Shown: positions 1 through 8,820, counted from the stretch's first letter. The stretch: DNA of 64,000 nucleotides from Pseudomonas serboccidentalis (GCF_028830055.1 NZ_CP101655.1:1140132-1204131), one strand, 5' to 3'. Translations and numbers: made by a program. Notes: a model not told the origin generated them from the letters alone.

Positions 1-1
1 T

Positions 2-715
2 TTGCCCGCCTGGGCGGACGGCCACGATCAGCTGTACAAGATCGCCGGCTGGCCAGATCAACGTGCGCATTTCAATGATGCCCTGAGCGCCGCGCAACAG
101 CGCTACCAGAACAACCTGCCGCCTGCGGTGTTTCAAGCCCTGGTCAACAACAGCAACCAGCGCTTCGCCCCCCAGGCCATGGATCAGCGTGCCGAAGCGC
201 AGCTGCGCCAGCACCTTGCCGATCCACAACCGGCGCTGACCTTCTTCCAGTCACCGCTGGGCCGCAAGATCGTCGCTGCCGAGCTGCTGGCAACCCGGCG
301 CGATCAGTTGGCGAAAAACGCCAAAGGCCTGCCGAAGATGCAAGCCAGCGACAGCCGCCTGCTGATCATCGGCCATCTGGCGCAAGCGCTGCCGGCGCGC
401 GAGGCCGGCGCCGAAGTCAGCCTGGCGATTGCCGGCGTGGCGGCGGACAGTTTGAGTTCGATGATTCCCGGCCTGCTCGGCGGTGGTCAGGCGCAAGGCA
501 TGCTGAACGGTCAGCGTCAGCGCCTGATGGATCAGATCGGCGCTGACATGAACAACACTTTGCTCTACGTTTATCGTGATCTGTCGGATGACGAACTCGA
601 GCAGTTCGCGACATTTGCCGAGTCCACCGAGGGCAAGGCTTATTATCAGGCGGCGCTGGCGGCGATTCGGGCGGGACTGGCGGTGGGGCAAAGCTCTTCG
701 AGCCTGGGTCAGTGA
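2..715 (+). CDS. Secreted DUF2059-like protein, 5' end cut off by the window
   Basis: The frame is open from the first bases of the window, so the real start and signal peptide lie upstream; the visible part (about 237 residues) begins with what looks like the end of a signal peptide (LPAWA). The protein is soluble, Gln- and Ala-rich, and ends with a helical segment (YRDLSDDEL followed by FAESTEGKAYY) that resembles the C-terminal part of DUF2059 proteins, which are periplasmic proteins of unknown role. The assignment to DUF2059 is a resemblance judged by eye. A REP element follows the stop. No function can be given. Confidence 0.6.
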   Translation: MPAWADGHDQLYKIAGWPDQRAHFNDALSAAQQRYQNNLPPAVFQALVNNSNQRFAPQAMDQRAEAQLRQHLADPQPALTFFQSPLGRKIVAAELLATRRDQLAKNAKGLPKMQASDSRLLIIGHLAQALPAREAGAEVSLAIAGVAADSLSSMIPGLLGGGQAQGMLNGQRQRLMDQIGADMNNTLLYVYRDLSDDELEQFATFAESTEGKAYYQAALAAIRAGLAVGQSSSSLGQ

Positions 716-731
716 TCTTTATCGCCTGACA

Positions 732-810
732 GGGCCCTATCGCGAGCAGGCTCACTCCTACATTTGATCGCGGTCTCCTGTGGGCGCGAGCTTGCTCGCG
801 AAGAGGCCCT
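732..810. repeat. REP-type inverted repeat (GCGAGCAGGCTC family)
   Basis: Two facing copies of the TCGCGAGCAGGCTC / GCGAGCTTGCTCGCGA type lie between convergent genes. The outer arms read GGGCCCTATCGCGAGCAGG and its imperfect complement ending AGGCCCT. It is the same family as the elements at 4977, 23509 and 34923. Confidence 0.75.
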
Positions 811-815
811 CGGAA

Positions 816-1766
816 TCACTGAAGATTCCGCCCTCTGATCCGCTTGTTCAGAAACTCGAAATACTCTTCACGCATCTCCAGCGTCTCGTTCGCCAGATGA
901 TGTCGCGCCTGCGGCAGCAACAGAATCTGTGGCCGGTCGAACTTCCATTTCATCACCTGCAAATTGTGCTGCCAGTCCACGGTCATGTCCGCCTGCCCCT
1001 GAATGATCAGTGGCCGTCGCGGACTTTTTTTCGCGTGTTCCACACGGATGATCCACCGCGACAGTGCGCCGACCCACGCCGTCGGCAAGCGTTTGGGCTG
1101 CAACGGATCGGCCTGCAGGAACGGCAGGAAGGCCGGGTCGTTGGAGTTTTCGCTGAAGCGCCGGGTGACGCCCCGCACGAAAGGTCTCAGCAGGTAATAA
1201 CTGAGCTGCGACCAACCCCACGCACGCGGACGCACCAGCGGCGCCAACAGAATCAAATGACCTTGCGCCGGACTGTGCTCGCCATGGTTGAGCACATGGT
1301 CGACAACGATCGCACCACCGGTGCTTTGCCCGCACAGGTGCCAGGGTTGCGGCAGGGCAATCGAGTTGGCCTCGGCGAACAACGCCTGCAGCGCGTCCTG
1401 ATATTCGGAGAAATCGCGAATGCTCGCCCGCGCTCCGCTCGACAGGCCATGCCCCGGCAAATCGCAGGCGATCACGGCAAAATCCTGATCCAGCGCCCAC
1501 TCGATCACATGCCGATAGAGCCCGGTATGGTCGTAAAAACCGTGCAGCAGAAACAGTGTGCCCTTGACCTTTTCCGGCCACCAGCAATGGCTGACCAGTT
1601 CATAACCGTCCACCTCGAAACGGCCCATGCCGCGCCAGACATCACGCTCGGGGAAGTCGGTCTGGTAGAACCGCTGATACGCCTTCGCCTCGTCCGACAA
1701 CGGCTGCCACTGGGCCAAAGGCTTGAGGCTGGCGCGTAAATGATCGGCATCGAAAGTGTCAGGCAT
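816..1766 (-). CDS. Alpha/beta hydrolase (serine hydrolase, lysophospholipase-like)
   Basis: A 316-residue soluble alpha/beta-hydrolase. The oxyanion region LLHGFYDHTG lies near residue 75, DLPGHGLSSG near 103, and the nucleophile elbow GQSTGG puts the catalytic serine at residue 148; a histidine in the ARHHLAN motif near the C-terminus probably completes the triad. The fold and motifs match the Hydrolase_4 (monoglyceride lipase / lysophospholipase L2) group, but the substrate cannot be read from sequence. No signal peptide is visible. It is convergent with the gene before it and divergent from the gene at 1866, with no operon partner. Confidence 0.85.
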   Translation of the reverse strand: MPDTFDADHLRASLKPLAQWQPLSDEAKAYQRFYQTDFPERDVWRGMGRFEVDGYELVSHCWWPEKVKGTLFLLHGFYDHTGLYRHVIEWALDQDFAVIACDLPGHGLSSGARASIRDFSEYQDALQALFAEANSIALPQPWHLCGQSTGGAIVVDHVLNHGEHSPAQGHLILLAPLVRPRAWGWSQLSYYLLRPFVRGVTRRFSENSNDPAFLPFLQADPLQPKRLPTAWVGALSRWIIRVEHAKKSPRRPLIIQGQADMTVDWQHNLQVMKWKFDRPQILLLPQARHHLANETLEMREEYFEFLNKRIRGRNLQ

Positions 1767-1865
1767 GCGGGTATTCCAGAGCGGTAAACAGACTTTATCG
1801 GTCTGCGATATTCATCTGTTGCGGCAAGCATGGCAAGCTAGCCCACCTCTTCGGGATCGAAAACC

Positions 1866-2444
1866 ATGCGCTCGCCCTACCGCACCGCACTGTTTGCCAG
1901 CCTGCTCGCGCTTGTGTGTGCCGGGGTGCTGTGGGCGGCGTACGACTGGTTTCAAGGGCGTTATCTGCGCGCGTTCAGTCAGCACACGGCGGTGTTTTCC
2001 GGTGATCCGTTGCGCCTGCCCGATGAACTGGCCGGCCCTGGCAAAATCCGTCTCGTGCACTTCTGGGACCCGGCCTGCCCGTGCAACGTCGGCAATCAAC
2101 AGCACCTGACGGAAATGGTCGAGCAGTTCGGCCCGCGCGGCGTGGAATTCTTCGCGGTGCAAAGGGCTGGCAGCCACGGCCAGTTGCCCGCCCCCCTGAG
2201 CAACCTGAAAACCATCGCCGTGCTGCCTGGCGCCGAGCAAGTGCCGGCGAGCCCCGCCGTGGCGATCTGGGACCGCAGCGGCAAACTGGCGTACTTCGGC
2301 CCCTACAGCGAAGGCCTGACCTGTAACTCCAGCAACAGTTTTATCGAACCGATCCTCAACGCGCTGATGGATGATCGCCCGGTCAACGCCACGCACACCC
2401 TGGCGGTCGGTTGCTATTGTCCGTGGCCGGTGGTGGTGCAGTAA
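1866..2444 (+). CDS. Membrane-anchored thioredoxin-like protein (DUF6436 type)
   Basis: A 192-residue protein with one N-terminal membrane segment (about residues 9-28) and a periplasmic domain with a thioredoxin-like core. The motif HFWDPACPCNVGNQQHL carries a CPC pair where thioredoxins have CxxC. Two more cysteine sites occur later (LTCNSSNSF, and a CYC near the C-terminus). It resembles the DUF6436 family found in Pseudomonas, of unknown role. A redox or metallochaperone role outside the inner membrane is inferred from fold and cysteines only. The ATG at 1866 follows a weak Shine-Dalgarno. It ends about 100 bases before the acylase gene and may be co-transcribed with it. Confidence 0.75.
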   Translation: MRSPYRTALFASLLALVCAGVLWAAYDWFQGRYLRAFSQHTAVFSGDPLRLPDELAGPGKIRLVHFWDPACPCNVGNQQHLTEMVEQFGPRGVEFFAVQRAGSHGQLPAPLSNLKTIAVLPGAEQVPASPAVAIWDRSGKLAYFGPYSEGLTCNSSNSFIEPILNALMDDRPVNATHTLAVGCYCPWPVVVQ

Positions 2445-2546
2445 GGCATTCCAGACTTTTCAAGGACAGCGATGCACGGCACGCAAAGTCTGTGCTAATT
2501 GTTTGCAGCCCGACGGGCGGCAATCCCGCATGCACAAGGAGTCACC

Positions 2547-4958
2547 ATGAAACGCGTCTTCACCGTTCTTGCCTTGCTCATCGTTGTCCTGCTCGCTGGC
2601 GTCGGCTGGTACGTCTACAGCAAACAGCCAACGCGTCAGGGCCAGGTGGAGCTGCGCAACCTGCAAGGTTCGGTGACCGTGCGTTACGACGAGCGTGGCG
2701 TACCGCACATTCGCGCCGAAAACGAAACCGACCTCTATCGCGCCCTGGGCTACGTGCATGCCCAGGACCGCCTGTTCCAGATGGAAGCCATGCGCCGTCT
2801 CGCGCGCGGCGAACTGGCCGAAGTGCTCGGGCCGAAGCTGCTCGACACCGACAAACTGTTCCGCAGCCTGCGCATCCGCGAACGCGCCGTCAGTTATGTC
2901 GCCAGTCTCGATAAGCAGTCACCGGCGTGGAAGGCCCTGCAAGCCTATCTGGACGGCATCAACCAATATCAGGACAGCCACGCTGCACCGGTCGAGTTCG
3001 ACGTGCTGGGCATCCCCAAGCGGCCGTTCACGGCTGAGGACAGCATCAGCGTCGCCGGTTACATGGCCTACAGCTTTGCCGCCGCGTTTCGCACCGAACC
3101 GCTGCTGACCTACGTGCGTGATCAACTCGGTGCCGATTACCTCAACGTCTTCGACCTCGACTGGCAGCCCAAGGGCGTGCTCGCCAAAGGTCGCGCCAAC
3201 CCGACACCAGCCCTCGCCGCCGGCGACTGGAAAGACCTCAACGCCCTCGCCCGCCTCAGCGAGCAGGCGCTGATCGAAAACGGCCTGCCGCAATTCGAAG
3301 GCAGCAACGCCTGGGTGATCGCCGGCAGCCGCAGCCAGAGCGGCAAACCGTTGCTGGCCGGCGACCCGCACATTCGCTTCTCGGTGCCTTCGGTGTGGTA
3401 CGAGGCGCAACTGTCGGCGCCGGGCTTTGAACTGTACGGCCACCATCAGGCGCTGGTGCCATTCGCATTTCTCGGGCACAACCTGGATTTCGGCTGGAGC
3501 CTGACCATGTTCCAGAACGACGATCTGGATCTGATCGCCGAGAAGGTCAACCCGGACAACCCCAATCAGGTCTGGTACCACGGCCAGTGGACCGATCTGG
3601 TCAGCACCGAGCAGCAGATCGCGGTGAAGGGCCAGGCACCGGTGACACTCACCCTGCGCCAGTCGCCCCACGGCCCGATCGTCAACGACGCGCTGGGCAC
3701 CGCTGCCGGCAAAACACCGATCGCGATGTGGTGGGCGTTCCTCGAAACGCCGAACCCGATCCTCGAAGGTTTCTATCAGCTCAACCGCGCCGACACGCTG
3801 GCCAAGGCCCGCGCGGCAGCGGCCAAGGTGCAGGCACCGGGGCTGAACATCGTCTACGCCAATGCCAAGGGCGACATCGCCTGGTGGGCCTCGGCGTTGC
3901 TGCCCAAACGCCCTGCCGGGGTGAAGCCGGCCTTCATTCTCGACGGCAGCAGCAATCAGGCGGACAAGGACGGCTACTACCCGTTCAGCGCCAACCCGCA
4001 GGAAGAAAACCCGGCGCGCGGCTACATCGTCTCAGCCAACTTCCAGCCGCTGTCGCCGACCGGGATGGAGATTCCCGGTTACTACAACCTGGCCGATCGC
4101 GGTCAGCAGCTCAACCGCCAGCTCAGCGACAAGAATGTGAAGTGGAGCAACGAGGCCAACCAGAAGCTGCAACTGGGCACCACCACCGCTTACGGCCCGC
4201 GCACGCTGGCGCCGTTGCTGCCGGTGCTACGGGAAGTGGTGAGCGATCCGGCACAACTGAAACTGGTCGAGCAACTGGCACAGTGGCAAGGCGACTATCC
4301 GCTGGATTCGGTCAGCGCCACAGTGTTCAACCAGTTCCTCTACGACCTCGCCGATGCGGCCATGCGCGATGAGCTGGGCAACGACTTCTTCGAAACGCTA
4401 CTGCCGACCCGGGTGATCGATGCCGCCCTGCCGCGCCTGGCAGCGAACGCCGATTCGCCGTGGTGGGACAACCGCGACACACCGAACAAGGAGACCCGTG
4501 CCGACATCGTCAAAGCGGCGTGGCAGGCAAGCATGACGCACCTGAAACAGACCCTCGGTGACACCCCGTCCGCCTGGCAATGGGGCACGGCGCACACCCT
4601 GACCCACGGTCATCCACTGGGGCAACAGAAGCCACTGGACCGCATCGTCAACGTCGGGCCATTCGCCGCGCCAGGCAGCCATGAAGTACCGAACAACCTC
4701 TCGGCCAAGCTCGGCCCGGCGCCATGGCCGGTGACTTACGGACCTTCGACGCGGCGCCTGGTGGACTTCGCCGACCCGGCGCACAGCCTGACCATCAACC
4801 CGGTCGGCCAGAGCGGCGTGCCGTTCGACAGCCACTATGACGATCAGGCCGAGGCGTACGTCGAGGGGATGTATGTGCAGGCGCACTTCAGCGAGGAAGA
4901 AGTGACGGCCAACACCCGCAGTACCTTGAAGCTGTTGCCGGCAAGGGCTGCCCAGTAG
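2547..4958 (+). CDS. Penicillin-acylase-family Ntn hydrolase (possible acyl-homoserine-lactone acylase)
   Basis: An 803-residue precursor. The start at 2547 is chosen because AAGGAG sits six bases upstream and gives a classical exported N-terminus (MKRVFTVLALLIVVLLAG). The order is signal/anchor, alpha subunit with RGVPHIRAEN and ALGYVHAQDRLFQME motifs, then the Ntn nucleophile Ser253 in EGSNAWVIAGS, where family members self-cleave to give the beta-subunit N-terminus, and the DPH and FAFLGHN motifs. Family members hydrolyse amide bonds of beta-lactams, AHL signals or related compounds in the periplasm. Its position beyond spuH recalls the acylase PA0305 (HacB) next to the spu genes in P. aeruginosa. 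The AHL substrate is therefore plausible but not shown by the sequence. Confidence 0.88.
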   Translation: MKRVFTVLALLIVVLLAGVGWYVYSKQPTRQGQVELRNLQGSVTVRYDERGVPHIRAENETDLYRALGYVHAQDRLFQMEAMRRLARGELAEVLGPKLLDTDKLFRSLRIRERAVSYVASLDKQSPAWKALQAYLDGINQYQDSHAAPVEFDVLGIPKRPFTAEDSISVAGYMAYSFAAAFRTEPLLTYVRDQLGADYLNVFDLDWQPKGVLAKGRANPTPALAAGDWKDLNALARLSEQALIENGLPQFEGSNAWVIAGSRSQSGKPLLAGDPHIRFSVPSVWYEAQLSAPGFELYGHHQALVPFAFLGHNLDFGWSLTMFQNDDLDLIAEKVNPDNPNQVWYHGQWTDLVSTEQQIAVKGQAPVTLTLRQSPHGPIVNDALGTAAGKTPIAMWWAFLETPNPILEGFYQLNRADTLAKARAAAAKVQAPGLNIVYANAKGDIAWWASALLPKRPAGVKPAFILDGSSNQADKDGYYPFSANPQEENPARGYIVSANFQPLSPTGMEIPGYYNLADRGQQLNRQLSDKNVKWSNEANQKLQLGTTTAYGPRTLAPLLPVLREVVSDPAQLKLVEQLAQWQGDYPLDSVSATVFNQFLYDLADAAMRDELGNDFFETLLPTRVIDAALPRLAANADSPWWDNRDTPNKETRADIVKAAWQASMTHLKQTLGDTPSAWQWGTAHTLTHGHPLGQQKPLDRIVNVGPFAAPGSHEVPNNLSAKLGPAPWPVTYGPSTRRLVDFADPAHSLTINPVGQSGVPFDSHYDDQAEAYVEGMYVQAHFSEEEVTANTRSTLKLLPARAAQ

Positions 4959-4976
4959 TTTTGTGCTGGCCGGTCT

Positions 4977-5072
4977 GGCCCTATCGCGAGCAGGCTCGCT
5001 CCTACAGTTGATCGCATTTTTTCAGAGGGAACGCGGTTAATTGTAGGAGTGAGCCTGCTCGCGATGAGGCCC
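4977..5072. repeat. REP-type inverted repeat (GCGAGCAGGCTC family)
   Basis: Arms GGCCCTATCGCGAGCAGGCTC and GAGCCTGCTCGCGATGAGGCC face each other around about 50 bases, each with the CTCCTACA tail. The element lies between the convergent acylase and glxA-type genes, where it could end or protect both transcripts. Confidence 0.85.
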
Positions 5073-5090
5073 TTCAACCCAATACATCTC

Positions 5091-6056
5091 TCAGAGCACC
5101 AGCGCAAAATTCAGCCGAAACTGCTGCGGTGTCACGCCCAGCCGGCGGTTGAACACACTGCGCATGTGCTGCGCATCACGAAACCCGCACTGATACGCCA
5201 CGGTCTTCAACGGCGCCGTGGTGCTTTCAAGCATCACCCGCGCCGCATCCACCCGCGCCTGTTCGACGAACTCCGCCGGAGTGACCCGGGCTTCGCGGGC
5301 AAACACCCGGGAGAAGTTACGCGCGCTCATGTTCGCCGCATTCGCCAGATCGGCAATCGCCAGATCGCCGGTGAGATTGGCCAACACGTACAACTGCACC
5401 ATCGCCACCGCCGACGTCGGCTCCGCATGCGGCGTGAGGAACGGGCTGAACTGCGACTGCCCGCCCGAGCGCTGAGTGAACACCACCAGGCGCCTGGCCA
5501 CGCTCAGCGCCACCTCGGCGCCGTGATCACAGGCCAGCAGGTACAGCGACAGATCGATCCCCGCCGTGACCCCGGCCGAGGTGTAGAGCGCGCCGTCCTC
5601 GACATACAAGCGATCGACCTCGACCCGGGTTGATGGACACAACTGCGCCAAGGCTTCGGCATCATTCCAGTGGGTGGTGACGGTGCGCCCTTCCAGCAGC
5701 CCCGCCCGCGCCAGCATGAACGCACCGTTGCAGATCGAACCGAAACGCCGCGCACGGGCGCTGGCTTCGCGCAGCCAGGCATCGAACACGCGGCCAAAAT
5801 CCATGAACGGCAACTGCGACCCACCGGCCACCAACAGCAAGTCCCAGGCGTCGAGCGCCTCGCTGAAATGCCGATGGGCACTGAGGTTCAAACCGTTGGA
5901 ACAGGCCATCGGGCCCTGCTCGACACCAATCACCTCCAGCCGATAGTGATCCTCGGGCGGCAGAAACCGATTGGCCTCGGCGAACACATCCATCGGCCCA
6001 CTGACATCCAGCGCCTGCACGCCGGGGAACACCACGATGGCGACGGTTTTGTTCAT
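5091..6056 (-). CDS. GlxA-type transcriptional regulator (DJ-1/PfpI domain plus AraC DNA-binding domain)
   Basis: A 321-residue protein starting at MNKTVAIVVFPGVQALD; a longer upstream frame runs through the neighbouring REP element and is not a real extension. Residues 1-165 form a DJ-1/PfpI-like domain with the usual elbow (RFGSICNGAFMLA) that keeps a cysteine; residues about 215-321 form two AraC helix-turn-helices (SARNFSRVFAREARVTPAEF, then VAYQCGFRDAQHMRSVF). Such proteins regulate amine, carnitine or dimethylglycine metabolism (GbdR, CdhR, ArgR are relatives) but the ligand of this one is unknown. It is divergent from the HD-domain gene at 6280, which is its best candidate target. Confidence 0.88.
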   Translation of the reverse strand: MNKTVAIVVFPGVQALDVSGPMDVFAEANRFLPPEDHYRLEVIGVEQGPMACSNGLNLSAHRHFSEALDAWDLLLVAGGSQLPFMDFGRVFDAWLREASARARRFGSICNGAFMLARAGLLEGRTVTTHWNDAEALAQLCPSTRVEVDRLYVEDGALYTSAGVTAGIDLSLYLLACDHGAEVALSVARRLVVFTQRSGGQSQFSPFLTPHAEPTSAVAMVQLYVLANLTGDLAIADLANAANMSARNFSRVFAREARVTPAEFVEQARVDAARVMLESTTAPLKTVAYQCGFRDAQHMRSVFNRRLGVTPQQFRLNFALVL

Positions 6057-6080
6057 GACTGTGGATTCCCTTTCAAGAGC

Positions 6081-6154
6081 AAAAGATCGCAGCCTGCGGC
6101 TCCTACAGGGGAATGTGGACAACTGTAGGAGCTGTCGAAGGCTGCGATCTTTTT
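6081..6154. repeat. REP-type inverted repeat (GATCGCAGCC family)
   Basis: Arms AAAAGATCGCAGCCTGCGG and its complement ending GGCTGCGATCTTTTT face each other, with TCCTACA / TGTAGGA inner tails. It lies in the divergent promoter region between the GlxA-type regulator and the HD-domain gene, which is unusual since most copies here sit at 3' ends. Confidence 0.85.
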
Positions 6155-6279
6155 AGCTTGGCACGATTTGCAGGTCGATTGGCAAGGATCGCAGCCATGC
6201 GTTGATTGTCCGCTTACGGCCTCGGGGAACAGACTTTGTCCATCGGCGCCACAACGGCGTTTTCGACGAGGACTCTCAG

Positions 6280-6921
6280 ATGAGCACGACCATTGCCGGC
6301 ATCAAAATTCCTGACAGCGCGTTGGCCCGGGCTACCACCGAGTACATTCGCGACATCGAATCCGACCTGCTCTACCACCACTCGCGCCGGGTGTTTCTGT
6401 TCGGTGCGTTGAGCGGCGAGCGCCAGCAACTGGCCTACAACCCGGAGTTGCTGTACGTCGGCGCGATGTTCCACGACCTCGGGCTGGTCGAAGGCTATCG
6501 CAGCGCTGACGAGCGTTTTGAAGTGGATGGCGCCAATGCGGCAGCGGCGTTCCTCAAGCCGTACGGTTTGAGCGATGACGATATCGAACAGGTCTGGCTG
6601 TCGATTGCCCTGCACACTACGCCGGGGGTGCCCAAGCATCTGCGGCCGACCGTAGCGCTGGTGACTGCCGGGGTCGAGATGGACGTGCTGGGCATGGACT
6701 ACGCGGCGTTCAGCAGCACCCAGCGCGAGGCGGTGGTGCATGCACATCCACGCGGGGAAGGTTTCAAGGAATGCATCATCTGCGCGTTTGCCGACGGCTT
6801 GCGCCATCGCCCGCACACGACGTTCGGCAATGTGAAGGCCGATGTGCTGGTGGATCAGGAGCCGGGGTTCAAGCCGATGAACTTCGTTGAGGTCATCCGT
6901 AAATCTCCGTGGATTTCCTGA
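6280..6921 (+). CDS. HD-domain metal-dependent hydrolase (cyanamide-hydratase-like group)
   Basis: A 213-residue soluble protein. The ATG at 6280 is preferred over upstream in-frame starts because a GACGAGGA stretch precedes it and the translation from here (MSTTIAGIKIPDSALA) is family-like. HD-domain ligands are visible: YHHSRRVF near residue 30, HDLG with His65-Asp66, the LHTTPGVP helix near residue 110, and a distal Asp in GVEMDVLGMDY. The pattern resembles HD proteins annotated as cyanamide hydratase or phosphohydrolase; the substrate is unknown. It is divergent from a GlxA-type regulator, suggesting a small catabolic or detoxification unit, which is inference. Confidence 0.82.
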   Translation: MSTTIAGIKIPDSALARATTEYIRDIESDLLYHHSRRVFLFGALSGERQQLAYNPELLYVGAMFHDLGLVEGYRSADERFEVDGANAAAAFLKPYGLSDDDIEQVWLSIALHTTPGVPKHLRPTVALVTAGVEMDVLGMDYAAFSSTQREAVVHAHPRGEGFKECIICAFADGLRHRPHTTFGNVKADVLVDQEPGFKPMNFVEVIRKSPWIS

Positions 6922-6931
6922 GCCCAAAAGC

Positions 6932-7007
6932 AAAAGATCGCAGCCTGCGGCAGCTCCTACATTGGAATGCAATCCCTGTAGGAGCTGCCGCAGGCTGCGA
7001 TCTTTTT
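6932..7007. repeat. REP-type inverted repeat (GATCGCAGCC family), possible terminator
   Basis: Near-perfect arms AAAAGATCGCAGCCTGCGGCAGCTCCTAC and the complement, with an 18-base centre and a T-run at 7003. It lies between the convergent HD-domain gene and spuH and ends five bases before the spuH stop, so it can act as a bidirectional terminator-like hairpin. Confidence 0.88.
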
Positions 7008-7012
7008 GCCTG

Positions 7013-7903
7013 TTAAGCCGCTTCCGGCGCAGGCGCGCGGCGCACGTCCGGTTGCTTCCACGAATCGGCAGCGCCTTCTTCGATGGCTTGCTGGATGGCT
7101 TTCTTGCGCGCTTCTTCGGCACGGCGGCTGAAGAACCACACCAGGAACGTCACCAGCGATACCGCCAGCAAAATCAGACTGGCCACGGCGTTGATCTCCG
7201 GCTTCACGCCCAGACGCACCGCCGAGAACACCTCCATCGGCAGGGTGGTAGAACCCGGGCCGGAGACGAAGCTCGCCAGCACCAGGTCGTCCAGCGACAG
7301 GGCGAACGACATCATGCCGCCCGCTGCCAGCGATGGCGCGATCATCGGGATGGTGATCAGGAAGAACACCTTCCACGGCCGTGCACCGAGGTCCATGGCT
7401 GCCTCTTCGATCGACAGGTCCAGCTCACGCAGACGCGCCGACACCACCACGGCCACATACGCGGCACAGAACGTCGTGTGGGCGATCCAGATGGTGACGA
7501 TGCCACGTTCCTGCGGCCAGCCGATCATCTGCGCCATCGCCACGAACAGCAGCAACAGCGACAGACCGGTGATCACCTCAGGCATGACCAGCGGCGCGGT
7601 GACCAGACCACCGAATAGCGTGCGGCCCTTGAAGTGGGTGATGCGGGTCAGCACGAAGGCTGCCAGCGTACCCAGCGCCACCGCCGCGACAGCGGTGTAG
7701 CAGGCGATTTCCAGCGAGCGCAGCACCGAGCCCATCAGTTGCGTGTTGTCGAGCAGGCCGACGTACCACTTGATCGACCAGCCGCCCCACACCGTCACCA
7801 GTTTCGAGGCGTTGAACGAGTAGATCACCAGGATCAGCATCGGCGCGTAGATGAACAACAGACCCAGTACCAGCATCAGGCTGGAGAAACGGAAGTTCTT
7901 CAT
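7013..7903 (-). CDS. spuH: Polyamine ABC transporter permease SpuH (PotI type)
   Basis: A 296-residue inner-membrane permease with six predicted membrane segments, beginning at MKNFRFSSLMLVLG. The EAA loop (SIEEAAMDLGARPWKVFFLITIP, split around residue 180) contacts the ATPase. The membrane part ends near residue 265 and a charged, Ala/Glu-rich tail follows (RRAEEARKKAIQQAIEEG). It is the last gene of the spu transport set; its start overlaps the spuG stop by four bases (ATGA), a sign of translational coupling. With SpuG it forms the channel for putrescine/spermidine import. Confidence 0.93.
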   Translation of the reverse strand: MKNFRFSSLMLVLGLLFIYAPMLILVIYSFNASKLVTVWGGWSIKWYVGLLDNTQLMGSVLRSLEIACYTAVAAVALGTLAAFVLTRITHFKGRTLFGGLVTAPLVMPEVITGLSLLLLFVAMAQMIGWPQERGIVTIWIAHTTFCAAYVAVVVSARLRELDLSIEEAAMDLGARPWKVFFLITIPMIAPSLAAGGMMSFALSLDDLVLASFVSGPGSTTLPMEVFSAVRLGVKPEINAVASLILLAVSLVTFLVWFFSRRAEEARKKAIQQAIEEGAADSWKQPDVRRAPAPEAA

Positions 7904-8820
7904 TCTTTGCCCTCCATTTCCTTGGCCTGACTGCGGTTGAACAGAATGATCGGCACAATCAGGATCGCCAGCATCACCACCGCCAGGGCGGACGCTACCG
8001 GCCAGTCGCGGTTGTTGAAGAACTCTTGCCAGAGCACTTTACCGATCATCAGGGTTTCCGGACCGCCGAGCAGTTCCGGGATCACGAACTCGCCCACCAC
8101 CGGGATGAACACCAGCATGCAGCCGGCAATGATCCCGTTCTTGGACAGCGGAATGGTGATTTTCCAGAAGCTGTTGAAGGTGCTCGACCCGAGGTCGGAA
8201 GCGGCTTCCAGCAGGCTGTGGTCGTGCTTCACCAGGTTGGCGTACAACGGCAGGATCATGAACGGCAGGTACGAATAGACCACGCCGATATAGACCGCCA
8301 GGTTGGTGTTGAGGATCTGCAGCGGCTCATCGATAAAGCCCATGCTCATCAGGAAACCATTGAGCAGGCCGTTGTTGCTGAGGATGCCCATCCACGCATA
8401 CACGCGGATCAGGATTGCAGTCCAGGTCGGCATCATGATCAGCAGCACCAGCACCGTCTGCAGCTCTTTGCGGGCGCTGGCGATGGCGTAGGCCATCGGG
8501 TAGCCGATCAGCAGGCACAACAGCGTGCTGAAAAAGGCCATCTTCAGCGAGCCGAGGTACGCGGCGATGTACAACTCGTCGTCGCCCAGCATCGCGTAGT
8601 TGCCGAGGTTCAGCAGCAGTTGCAGCTTCTGCTCGGCAAAGGTGTAGATCTCGGTGTACGGCGGGATGGCCACGTCGGCTTCGGCAAAGCTGATCTTCAG
8701 GACGATGAAGAACGGCAGCATGAAGAACAGGAACAGCCAGATGAAGGGAACACCGATGACCATCTGGCGGCCACCGGGAATTATTCGATTGAGGCGGCGT
8801 TTGAATTTGCGCATGTTCAT
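7900..8820 (-). CDS. spuG: Polyamine ABC transporter permease SpuG (PotH type)
   Basis: A 306-residue inner-membrane permease. I place the start at 8820, where the ATG overlaps the spuF stop codon (ATGA); a second ATG two codons later is also possible. A basic N-terminus (RKFKRRLNR) is followed by six membrane segments and the EAA loop (LLEAASDLGSSTFNSFWKITIPLS region near residue 210). It pairs with SpuH to form the polyamine channel and is sandwiched by four-base overlaps on both sides, so spuF-G-H are translated as a unit. Confidence 0.93.
   Translation of the reverse strand: MNMRKFKRRLNRIIPGGRQMVIGVPFIWLFLFFMLPFFIVLKISFAEADVAIPPYTEIYTFAEQKLQLLLNLGNYAMLGDDELYIAAYLGSLKMAFFSTLLCLLIGYPMAYAIASARKELQTVLVLLIMMPTWTAILIRVYAWMGILSNNGLLNGFLMSMGFIDEPLQILNTNLAVYIGVVYSYLPFMILPLYANLVKHDHSLLEAASDLGSSTFNSFWKITIPLSKNGIIAGCMLVFIPVVGEFVIPELLGGPETLMIGKVLWQEFFNNRDWPVASALAVVMLAILIVPIILFNRSQAKEMEGKE

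Noticed and set aside
780..1739. 319-codon frame opposite the alpha/beta hydrolase
   Set aside because: Shadow frame of the hydrolase gene; the opposite strand carries the catalytic motifs.
6932..7007. CRISPR-like repeated elements
   Set aside because: Repeats are palindromic pairs scattered singly between genes with no regular spacers and no cas genes; they are REP elements.
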